In this document: piece by piece, positions 1 to 5,767 of the stretch
How the letters are laid out: every line of letters starts with the position of its first letter
How positions within the stretch are numbered: position 1 is the first letter of the stretch
Assembly (NCBI GenBank): GCA_009773975.1
Contig: VSMX01000033.1
Span: forward strand, 1 to 9,535
Length of the DNA: 9,535 bases
Source of the DNA: Desulfovibrio sp.
Lineage (GTDB): Bacteria > Desulfobacterota > Desulfovibrionia > Desulfovibrionales > Desulfovibrionaceae
Direction of reading: 5' to 3'
The notes under the pieces: generated by a model
What the model was told of the DNA's origin: nothing
What the model saw: the letters and a program-made list of their open reading frames with translations, nothing else
Databases searched by the model: none
Program-made: the position numbers and the translations under genes

Positions 1-26
1 GTCCATAATCAACTTCAATAACAAAT

Positions 27-70
27 AACATGCCAAGATGATCCGAAAAGTCTTGGCATGTTACTTTTTT
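27..70 (+). terminator. Rho-independent terminator of a gene left of the window
   Basis: A perfect 12-bp inverted repeat (27-38 with 51-62) encloses a 12-base loop. It is followed after two bases by a run of six T (65-70). On the minus strand the hairpin is not followed by a T run, so it should act on + strand transcripts. No coding sequence ends in the first 26 bases, so it most likely terminates a gene that ends before the window. The sequence from 71 to 206 holds no gene that I can support. Confidence 0.85.
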
Positions 71-206
71 CTAAAAATTTCCGTGCCAATTCGCGCGCAA
101 ATCAGTGCCATTTTTTTCGCCAGCTTACACGAGCAAAATCAGGGCTGACTGAATAGTTGCTTTTCACCATTGTTATCTTGTCGCCAATATACACCAGGAT
201 ACTTGT

Positions 207-235
207 TTGACTTCATCCATTTTGTTGTGTACATT
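207..235 (+). promoter_or_regulatory. Predicted sigma-70 promoter of the small lipoprotein gene
   Basis: TTGACT (207-212) matches the -35 consensus at five of six bases. TACATT (230-235) matches the -10 consensus at four of six, and the spacer is exactly 17 bases. Transcription would begin near 242, just ahead of a Shine-Dalgarno sequence (AAGGAG, 251-256), giving a leader of about 20 bases. This is a prediction from motif and spacing only. Confidence 0.55.
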
Positions 236-263
236 TCCTTACAGCGTGCAAAGGAGATAATTC

Positions 264-392
264 ATGCGCAAAATCGTTCTCGCGCTTCTTGCAGTTTTCA
301 TTTTGGCCAGCCTTTCGGGCTGCGGCATATTTTTTGACGAGCCCAATTATGGGCCTGACCAGCATGCCTACGGGCAGGGCAGGGCTTTTTAG
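264..392 (+). CDS. Small lipoprotein, 42 residues
   Basis: This short reading frame has every mark of a bacterial lipoprotein precursor. It begins with a positively charged start (MRK), continues with a hydrophobic stretch (residues 4-16), and reaches a lipobox LSGC with the modified cysteine at residue 20. The mature part would be only 23 residues (CGIFFDEPNYG onward), rich in Gly, Asp, Tyr and aromatic residues. The ATG is 7 bases after AAGGAG, and a predicted promoter lies just upstream, so it is probably transcribed alone. It would be lipidated and anchored in the inner or outer membrane. I do not recognise the family. Its length recalls entericidin-type small lipoproteins, but there is no sequence basis for assigning it to them. 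It converges on the UmuD-like gene, whose stop is 27 bases away on the other strand. Confidence 0.75.
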   Translation: MRKIVLALLAVFILASLSGCGIFFDEPNYGPDQHAYGQGRAF

Positions 393-419
393 CCGTTTGC
401 ATGAATACGGCTTCTCGCT

Positions 420-854
420 TCATAACTTGTGCAGGACATAGGTAACTATGCCCCAGATATGCACATATTCCCGGGTTGTGATGTCGATTTCGGGATATTT
501 TGGATTTGCGGGCGCCAGATAGACGCGGTTTTTTCTGCGAATCAGCCTCTTGATCACAAGCCCTCTGTCAAGCGCGGCAATAACCACGCGGTTGTGTCTT
601 GCGTCCAGTGATCTGTCCACAACCAGCAAATCGCCGTCATGGATGCCGCAACCAAGCATGGAATCTCCCGTTGCGCGCAAAAAGAATGTGGCTGGGGGAT
701 TTTTGACCGCAATTTTATGCAGGTTGATTTTTTCTTCCGCATAATCTTCCCCTGGCGACGGCCAGCCGGCCTGCACAGGCGAAACATAGAGCGGACAGGC
801 AGACTTGCCGGGTTCCGCAATCGCGGGGCCGAGTATTACCAGAGGCCGGTTCAC
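420..854 (-). CDS. umuD: UmuD-like S24 peptidase (SOS mutagenesis protein), 144 residues
   Basis: This resembles UmuD, the self-cleaving partner of error-prone polymerase V, over its full length (E. coli UmuD has 139 residues). Numbered from the chosen GTG start, the putative cleavage site is Ala29-Gly30 in QAGWPSP, where E. coli UmuD has Cys-Gly and LexA has Ala-Gly. The nucleophile is Ser65 in GDSM and the general base is Lys102 in VIKRL. The distances cleavage site to Ser (36) and Ser to Lys (37) equal those of E. coli UmuD. The GTG at 854-852 is preferred because GGGGA lies 6 bases upstream and the start overlaps the stop of the HD gene by four bases (GTGA). An alternative GTG at 878 would add eight residues. 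No umuC follows, since the next gene is a convergent lipoprotein. No LexA box of the CTGT-N8-ACAG type was seen upstream. Confidence 0.85.
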   Translation of the reverse strand: MNRPLVILGPAIAEPGKSACPLYVSPVQAGWPSPGEDYAEEKINLHKIAVKNPPATFFLRATGDSMLGCGIHDGDLLVVDRSLDARHNRVVIAALDRGLVIKRLIRRKNRVYLAPANPKYPEIDITTREYVHIWGIVTYVLHKL

Positions 855-1453
855 GATTTTTCCCCGTGATTGATCCACCAGTCCTTGTCCACATTTTCAT
901 GCCACCAGCGGTTTGGATCCGCCTGCAAAATGGCCTGGGCCAGTTTTTTTGCCTGAATGGTTTTCAGCCTTTGCAGGGCGCTGTCAATCCAGGTCCTGGC
1001 AAATTCATTTCCCCTGGCCAGTTCCATTCTCAAGTTGCAAAGCAAGTCCAGCTGATCGGCATCCCTGGCCAATTTGGCTTCCAGGCTTTCGCGGGCGCAA
1101 AATTCGGCAAAATAACCGGCGATCATTTGCTCAAGACCGGTTCCCCTTGCTGCATCCTCAAGGGCCTGGCGCGCCTTGCAGCTGTCATAGCGATGATTGA
1201 CATAGTTGAAATCGCCTGTTCTGGCTTCGTGCAGATCGTGAAAAAGACAAAGAAAGACCACGCGCGCAACGTCCGCGTCCGCCAGGTTGGCCAGAACAAA
1301 GCCGATTACGCTTGCGCGGTAGGAATGTTCGGCCACATTTTCATGTCCCGACCCCAAAAAGGCGAAACCGCTTCTGGGCGTCGCCTTGAGCATTCCCACC
1401 TCGTTCAAAAAATCTGCCAGGCGCTCAAAGGAAAAATTGCCGTGCTTTGTCAT
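851..1453 (-). CDS. HD-domain phosphohydrolase, YfbR/HDDC2-like (probable 5'-deoxynucleotidase), 200 residues
   Basis: The metal-binding HD signature is complete: His43 in VAEHS, His72-Asp73 in FHDLHEA, and Asp131 in RDADQLD. Glu77 is placed like the catalytic acid of YfbR-type enzymes. Length and motif order fit the HD_3 group (YfbR in bacteria, HDDC2 in eukaryotes), whose known members release phosphate from deoxynucleoside 5'-monophosphates. The substrate here is inferred. The ATG at 1453 is preferred over a TTG at 1528, because the extra 25 residues are not family-like and fall in a hairpin-rich leader. The Shine-Dalgarno signal before 1453 is weak (GAG). The stop overlaps the umuD start by four bases, which implies translational coupling. 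A phosphohydrolase acting on nucleotide pools paired with an SOS protease is suggestive but unproven. Confidence 0.8.
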   Translation of the reverse strand: MTKHGNFSFERLADFLNEVGMLKATPRSGFAFLGSGHENVAEHSYRASVIGFVLANLADADVARVVFLCLFHDLHEARTGDFNYVNHRYDSCKARQALEDAARGTGLEQMIAGYFAEFCARESLEAKLARDADQLDLLCNLRMELARGNEFARTWIDSALQRLKTIQAKKLAQAILQADPNRWWHENVDKDWWINHGEKS

Positions 1454-1483
1454 GGTCTCATAATTCTTTGTAAAAAGGGGTTT

Positions 1484-1572
1484 GGGCGACCGGCTGGCGC
1501 CCTGCAGGAACGTCTCCGCAGCCAGCAATTTCTGGCTTGCGGAGATCGGCAGCAGGGCTGGGGCCCCCCAGC
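1484..1572 (-). other. Structured leader of the HD phosphohydrolase gene: three hairpins
   Basis: In minus-strand order there are three hairpins. The first is a GC-rich 6-7 bp stem at 1557-1572. The second is a 13-bp stem with one bulged base and a 6-base loop (1513-1525 with 1532-1545). The third is a 7-bp stem with one bulge and a GGCT-type tetraloop (1484-1491 with 1496-1502). The third is followed by seven bases and then five T (1476-1472), so it is terminator-like but not canonical. All three lie within 120 bases upstream of the ATG at 1453. I recognise no known riboswitch class. The structures could shape a 5' leader or protect the 3' end of the gdhA message. Confidence 0.45.
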
Positions 1573-1590
1573 AAAAAGCTTCCTGGAAGC
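1573..1590 (-). terminator. Possible terminator downstream of gdhA
   Basis: On the minus strand a 5-bp stem with a 3-base loop (1578-1590) is followed at once by five T (complement of AAAAA, 1573-1577). Upstream A residues could extend the stem by pairing with the T run. It lies about 140 bases after the gdhA stop and before the HD gene, where a terminator would be expected. The stem is short, so efficiency is uncertain. On the + strand the hairpin is followed by AG and four T, so it may act weakly both ways. Confidence 0.4.
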
Positions 1591-1731
1591 AGTTTTCACA
1601 TGCACATTCTGCCCTCTCGCCGCGTCAGATTTCGTAAGTTATTCCGGTCGAGTATCGTAAGAGTACACTCCCTTCATAATTTACTCATCTTCCTTGCGAG
1701 AGAACAAAATTCACTATGTGAAGACAGCTTC

Positions 1732-3081
1732 TTAAATTCCCTGGGCAATCATCGCATCCGCCACCTTGCGGAAGCCGGCTATATTGGCGCCCATCACAAG
1801 GTTGCCGGGCCGGCCGAATTCGCGCGCGGTGTCGGCCGCGTTTTTGTATATGTTATCCATTATTTGCTTGAGCTTTTTATCCACTTCTTCAAATGTCCAG
1901 CTTTGCATTTCGGCATTCTGGGCCATTTCAAGCTGGCTTGTGGCCACGCCGCCGGCATTTGCGGCCTTGGCCGGGCCGTAGGCGATGCCGGAACTGACAA
2001 AGTCATGCACGGCTTCAAGCGTTGAAGGCATGTTCGCGCCTTCGGCCACGCATTTGCAGCCATTCTTGATCAGGGCCTGGGCATCGGCCAGGTTGAGTTC
2101 GTTCTGGGTCGCGCAGGGGAAAGCCGCAAAGCAGGGAACATCCCAGACAGGGTGGCGTCCTTCGGCATAAGCGCTTGCAGGAGTGTATTTCGCGCCGGGC
2201 ACGAGTTCCGCATAGCGCGCCAGTGAAGCGCGTTCTACTTCCTTGACTTTCTGGAGAACTTCGACATTTATGCCGTCGGGATCGACGATCATGCCGCGGG
2301 AATCGGTTACAGTTACCGGCAGCGCGCCGATCTGGCGCAATTTCTGGCAGCAATAGATTGCGACATTGCCCGCGCCGGAAACAACGCAGGTCTTGCCGGC
2401 CAGGTTTTCTTTGCGATCGGCGAGCATGGCCTGGGCAAAATAAACCACGCCATAGCCCGTTGCCTCGGTACGGGCGAGGGAGCCGCCAAAGAGGATATTC
2501 TTGCCGGTAAGCACGCCCTCGTAGCTTCTGGTCAATTTTTTCCAGCGGCCGTAAAGATAGCCGATTTCCCTGCCGCCCACGCCGATATCGCCGGCCGGCA
2601 CGTCAATTGTCGCGCCAATGTAGCGGAAAAGCTCGTTCATGAAGGATTGGCAAAAACGCATTATTTCCATATCGCTTTTGCCCTTGGGGTCAAAATCAGA
2701 GCCGCCCTTGGCGCCGCCGATTGCAAGCCCGGTAAGAGAATTCTTGAAGATCTGCTCGAAACCGAGAAATTTCAGGACGCCCAGATTGACGCTGGGATGC
2801 AGCCTGAGGCCGCCCTTGTAGGGGCCGATAGCGGAATTGAACTGCACGCGCCAGCCGCGGTTGACCTGGATATTGCCGGCGTCATCAACCCAGTCGACCC
2901 TGAATCCGATTGTCCTTTCAGGTTCGGTAAGACGTTCGAGAATGCGGTTTTTGCGGTATTTTTCGTTTTTTTCAAGTACGGGAGAAAGGCTTCCCAATAC
3001 TTCCTGCACGGCCTGGAGAAACTCCGGTTCATAGCTGTACTGGCTTTTCAATTTTGCCATGACTTCTTCGGTGTATGTCAT
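1732..3081 (-). CDS. gdhA: Glutamate dehydrogenase (probably NADP-dependent), 449 residues
   Basis: This enzyme catalyses the reversible reductive amination of 2-oxoglutarate with ammonium to glutamate in the cytoplasm. It resembles E. coli GdhA (447 residues) throughout. Visible marks are GPYKGGLR (86-93), the catalytic lysine Lys125 in GGAKGGSDFDPKGKS, the active-site Asp165 in PAGDIGVGG, the nucleotide-binding GAGNVA (236-241), CATQNELN (323-330), AEGANMP (346-352) and the C-terminal GANIAGF (431-437). The ATG at 3081 is chosen because AAAGGAGAC sits just upstream and the product then starts and ends like GdhA. Upstream in-frame sequence belongs to the spacer and the neighbouring gene. It starts 35 bases after the DUF3179 gene, so the two are probably co-transcribed. 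NADP use is inferred from resemblance to the biosynthetic type. Confidence 0.96.
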   Translation of the reverse strand: MTYTEEVMAKLKSQYSYEPEFLQAVQEVLGSLSPVLEKNEKYRKNRILERLTEPERTIGFRVDWVDDAGNIQVNRGWRVQFNSAIGPYKGGLRLHPSVNLGVLKFLGFEQIFKNSLTGLAIGGAKGGSDFDPKGKSDMEIMRFCQSFMNELFRYIGATIDVPAGDIGVGGREIGYLYGRWKKLTRSYEGVLTGKNILFGGSLARTEATGYGVVYFAQAMLADRKENLAGKTCVVSGAGNVAIYCCQKLRQIGALPVTVTDSRGMIVDPDGINVEVLQKVKEVERASLARYAELVPGAKYTPASAYAEGRHPVWDVPCFAAFPCATQNELNLADAQALIKNGCKCVAEGANMPSTLEAVHDFVSSGIAYGPAKAANAGGVATSQLEMAQNAEMQSWTFEEVDKKLKQIMDNIYKNAADTAREFGRPGNLVMGANIAGFRKVADAMIAQGI

Positions 3082-3116
3082 GCAAGTCTCCTTTGTGTTG
3101 CTGACAGATAATTGTT

Positions 3117-4325
3117 TTACCATGTAGCCTTGCCAGGCAATTTGCCGTCTGGTTTTGGCAGAGGATTTTCCGGTTTGCCCTCCTTGTCCACGCCTGGCGG
3201 CGTTGGCGAAAGAAGATTGGACTTGACCACGCCCGGCCCCGGCACGACGAAGGTTTCGGGATTGATGCTGTACCAGGCGAACCACATGGAATATACGCCA
3301 AAAAACTGTTTCATGGCCGCGCCTTTCATATTTCCTTCCAGAGCCTGGCCGGTTGCCCGATCCCAGACGCTTTTTGTGGCAAGGTCAACCAGCTTGCCAT
3401 TCAGGATAACGAAAAGGAAGGGATCGGCCCAGACCTGGCGGTTATAGACGCGCACCACATCGAGCGCCGGGTCGTACACGGCCAAAAGGGGAATGGAGCC
3501 AAGAAAAAAGTTTACGCAGCCCTCCTTGCGCACATATTCAATTTCAATGGCAAGCAAAAAGTTGTCGTATTCCATGCAATACATCGGAGCCTTGCGATGG
3601 AAGCGGCGATCCAGGCGGCGGGGCGGATAGACAAGGACATCGTTGTCGTAATAGGTGCCCTTTCGCAGGTAATTGCCGTATGGGTCGCGTCCGTAGGGAC
3701 GCCTGCCCCGGGGGCGCGAAAGCACTCCGGCATCGGGATAGACCTTTTTGGCCTTTTGCCAGGTTGTCCAGAATACGGGAATGGTAGGCATCCCGCGCCC
3801 GAGAAGCGGCCCGGAAAAAGCCATGCCTGTTTCCTGAAGCCACAAACTGCCGGAATTACGGTCTATAAGCACGGAATTGCCGTCATAAAGAAAGCCCGCG
3901 AAGCCTTCGGTCGCCTCGTGAATCTCCACATCAAAGGTCAGGTTCAGGCCATCCATGTACGCGTTATAGGCCATGAGGGTTCCGGTAATCGGGCAATAGG
4001 TCACGGCATAGGCCACATCGTCGATCAATTCGTTAACAACCTGATGCCAGACCATGTATTGCTGGGGATAGATTCTGGCCTTGTCGGGAAACTGCACGAC
4101 AAAAACAGGTTCATTGTCGCTGAGCTTCAGGTTGGCTTCCATCACGCTGTCATAATTGGGCCTGTAAATCGATGTTATCGCGCCCTGCAGGGGCACAATG
4201 GCCAGATGGTTTTCAATATCCTTCAGCTGCTCCAGGTTTTGCGGCCTGGCCCAGGCCTCCCCGCAAAGGAGCGAGCCAAGGCCAAGAACGCACAGGATGA
4301 CGAGAAGATGCTTAATGTTTTTCAA
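3117..4325 (-). CDS. Secreted DUF3179-domain protein, 402 residues, TTG start
   Basis: The N terminus is a signal peptide: KNIKH, then a hydrophobic core (residues 7-21), with a likely type I cleavage after AWA (residue 26). No proper lipobox is present although Cys21 is in the core. The mature part carries DUF3179 hallmarks: WHQVVNEL (93-100), VTYCPITGTLMAY (108-120, Cys111), the PYGRDPYGNY segment (210-219) and the late WFAWYSINPETF motif (348-359). A proline- and glycine-rich tail (361-402) follows. The family has no established activity that I know of. Only Cys111, Cys250 and Cys270 remain in the mature part. The TTG at 4325 is chosen because a near-perfect Shine-Dalgarno (AAGGAGGA, 4331-4338 on the minus strand) lies 5 bases before it and the signal peptide begins there. 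The gene overlaps the upstream reductase by 14 bases and precedes gdhA, which implies one operon. Confidence 0.85.
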   Translation of the reverse strand: MKNIKHLLVILCVLGLGSLLCGEAWARPQNLEQLKDIENHLAIVPLQGAITSIYRPNYDSVMEANLKLSDNEPVFVVQFPDKARIYPQQYMVWHQVVNELIDDVAYAVTYCPITGTLMAYNAYMDGLNLTFDVEIHEATEGFAGFLYDGNSVLIDRNSGSLWLQETGMAFSGPLLGRGMPTIPVFWTTWQKAKKVYPDAGVLSRPRGRRPYGRDPYGNYLRKGTYYDNDVLVYPPRRLDRRFHRKAPMYCMEYDNFLLAIEIEYVRKEGCVNFFLGSIPLLAVYDPALDVVRVYNRQVWADPFLFVILNGKLVDLATKSVWDRATGQALEGNMKGAAMKQFFGVYSMWFAWYSINPETFVVPGPGVVKSNLLSPTPPGVDKEGKPENPLPKPDGKLPGKATW

Positions 4326-5199
4326 GGTTATCCTCCTTGTCAGGAAGAATATAGCCGAAAATATAATCCCGCAGGGCCTGCGGCCAGGGACGCGGTTTTT
4401 TGCCGATGACAGCGGCCAGCTTTTCATTGTTCAGCACCGAATAGGGCGGCCGGATAGCCTTTTGCGGCCATTGGGCGGACGGGATTGGCTCAACCTTGCA
4501 CGGCCCGCGCACAAGGGCCACGGCTTCCGCCGCGAATTCGCACCAGCTGGCGTGGCCGCTGTTAACTCCGTTCCAGATACCGGCCGCTTTTTTTTCGGCC
4601 AGGATAGTGCTCCACAAGGCAAGATCCAGGCTATAGGTTGGCGAGCCAATCTGGTCGTCCACCACGGAAATCATGTCTCTTTTATTGCACGCATCCAGAA
4701 TGCTGGTTATGAAATTTTTTCTTCCGGGGCCGAAAAGCCACGCTGTTCGTATTACGCAGGATCTTTCCGGCAGCGCGGCCAGCACAGCCTTTTCTCCCGC
4801 AAGCTTGGTTGAGCCGTAAACGTTTTTGGGATCGGGAGGCGCGTTTTCCGGATATGGAATGGTCGAATCACCCGGAAAGACAAAATCCGTGCTGAAATGC
4901 GCAAGGAAGCCATGGCCAAGTCTGGCCATGGCCTTTGCGAGAATGGACGGCAAAATCCTGTTGGCCTGATCAGCTTCATTTTGATGATCTTCGGCGTCAT
5001 CAACCCTTGTCCAGGCCAGCGAATTGAAAACTGCGTCCGCGTTCGCCTCCCCAAGAAGCCTCTCCACATAATCGGGATCTGAAAGATCTCCGTCCTGGCG
5101 TCCAAATGACTGCACTTCCCAGTCGCGCTCATTCAGGACTTTAACCAGCGCTTGCCCCAACAGGCCGCTTTTGCCCCCCAATACCAGCGCTTTAGACAT
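4312..5199 (-). CDS. rfbD: RmlD-type dTDP-4-dehydrorhamnose reductase family protein, 295 residues
   Basis: This is an extended short-chain dehydrogenase of the RmlD_sub_bind family. RmlD reduces dTDP-4-dehydrorhamnose to dTDP-L-rhamnose in the cytoplasm. Visible marks are the N-terminal Rossmann motif GGKSGLLG (8-15), the catalytic region STDFVFPG (103-110), the YxxxK pair Tyr128/Lys132 in YGSTKLAGE, RTAWLFGPG (151-159) and the substrate-side motif DDQIGSPTYS (181-190). Length fits the family (about 290-300). The ATG at 5199 has GGAGG 4 bases upstream and its own promoter at 5236-5264. No rmlA, rmlB or rmlC lies nearby, so the true substrate could be another nucleotide sugar. It heads a likely operon with the DUF3179 gene and gdhA. 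The symbol is given for family, not proven function. Confidence 0.85.
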   Translation of the reverse strand: MSKALVLGGKSGLLGQALVKVLNERDWEVQSFGRQDGDLSDPDYVERLLGEANADAVFNSLAWTRVDDAEDHQNEADQANRILPSILAKAMARLGHGFLAHFSTDFVFPGDSTIPYPENAPPDPKNVYGSTKLAGEKAVLAALPERSCVIRTAWLFGPGRKNFITSILDACNKRDMISVVDDQIGSPTYSLDLALWSTILAEKKAAGIWNGVNSGHASWCEFAAEAVALVRGPCKVEPIPSAQWPQKAIRPPYSVLNNEKLAAVIGKKPRPWPQALRDYIFGYILPDKEDNLEKH

Positions 5200-5235
5200 G
5201 AAGCCTCCGAAATTCCTTGTGTGAAAATTTTTTGC

Positions 5236-5264
5236 AGTCTAGCCCTCGCCCGGGTGCTGGTCAA
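5236..5264 (-). promoter_or_regulatory. Predicted sigma-70 promoter of the reductase-DUF3179-gdhA operon
   Basis: On the minus strand TTGACC (5264-5259) and TAGACT (5241-5236) are separated by exactly 17 bases. The -35 matches five of six and the -10 four of six consensus positions. Transcription would start near 5229, about 30 bases before the reductase ATG. The -35 box is only five bases from that of the divergent promoter at 5270-5298, so a single bound regulator could affect both. Confidence 0.6.
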
Positions 5265-5269
5265 CAGGC

Positions 5270-5298
5270 TTTACATCCTCTGGCCCCTTGCGTATTTT
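5270..5298 (+). promoter_or_regulatory. Predicted sigma-70 promoter of the 5324 gene and miaB
   Basis: TTTACA (5270-5275, five of six) and TATTTT (5293-5298, four of six) lie 17 bases apart. Transcription would start near 5305, giving a leader of about 19 bases to the ATG at 5324. It is placed back to back with the minus-strand promoter. Confidence 0.55.
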
Positions 5299-5323
5299 AA
5301 TTCAAAAAAGGATAACAGATAAT

Positions 5324-5698
5324 ATGAAAATGCAAGATGAGATGCCCTCCCGAATCCGCTTTCATTATGATATTGATAAAAAGGCGCGCCTTGAGACTGT
5401 TCATGGCGTGTGGGGCGGCATAAACCCCCATGGTGAAATCGAGATGAGTTTTTACAATGAATCCGATGCCATACCCTCGACTACGGAACAGATCGTCGCC
5501 CCGGACGGCAGCCTGGGGCATGAGGTGGTGGAGGAAGACAGCGATGTGCGGCATATAAACAGGCATATTCATACCCGCATTTTGCTGAATTACAACACGG
5601 CCCGCGCGGTAGTGGAATGGCTGGAAGACAGGATTGAAGAACTGGACCAGGGGGTGGCGGGAGATGTGTTTGGCAGTTCATCAGATATTGAGCAATAA
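5324..5698 (+). CDS. Small uncharacterised protein, possibly DUF3467-like, 124 residues
   Basis: This is a soluble, acidic protein without signal peptide or membrane segment. A central region suggests beta strands (residues 33-60, GGINPHGEIEMSFYNE onward). A short histidine-rich stretch follows (HINRHIH, 77-83), then a strand and a long amphipathic helix (TRILLNYNTARAVVEWLEDR, 84-103). The pattern of a strand followed by 'A..V..WLED.I..L' recalls DUF3467-type proteins, but I hold that only weakly. The ATG at 5324 is taken as the start. AAAAGGA lies about 11 bases upstream, and the ATG at 5330 is equally possible. A longer TTG start at 5288 would place the coding region across the predicted promoter. 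It is the first gene of the unit that reads on into miaB, 69 bases further on. Confidence 0.75.
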   Translation: MKMQDEMPSRIRFHYDIDKKARLETVHGVWGGINPHGEIEMSFYNESDAIPSTTEQIVAPDGSLGHEVVEEDSDVRHINRHIHTRILLNYNTARAVVEWLEDRIEELDQGVAGDVFGSSSDIEQ

Positions 5699-5767
5699 TT
5701 GCATGCGATTGATTTCTCCTGCAAAAAGCCTGATGCTTTTATTATCGGAAAGATCCGGTTTTTGATC

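Noticed and set aside
83..110. Two GTGCCA repeats 22 bases apart that, on the minus strand, look like -24 elements of sigma-54 promoters.
   Set aside because: One is followed by a GC-box one base too close, the other has no GC at -12, and no minus-strand gene begins to the left within the window.
391..412. A 6-bp inverted repeat between the convergent lipoprotein and umuD stop codons, considered as a bidirectional terminator.
   Set aside because: On neither strand is it followed by a good T run, and the stem is short with a 10-base loop.
866..1660. A long + strand open frame of 264 codons opposite the HD gene.
   Set aside because: The minus-strand frame contains a complete HD motif set and a coupled downstream gene. 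The + frame has no recognisable domain and runs through the hairpin region.
3597..4409. A long + strand open frame of 270 codons opposite the DUF3179 gene.
   Set aside because: It is an antisense shadow. The minus-strand frame has a signal peptide, family motifs and a strong ribosome site.
5724..5740. A 6-bp hairpin (AAAAGC/GCTTTT) between the 5324 gene and miaB, considered as a terminator.
   Set aside because: The stem is mostly A-T and followed by ATTATC rather than a T run, so it is too weak to call.
5703..5766. A 20-codon frame starting at ATG 5703 and ending two bases before the miaB ATG, which could be a leader peptide.
   Set aside because: There is no ribosome site before it and nothing in its sequence suggests a regulatory peptide. 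The position could be chance.
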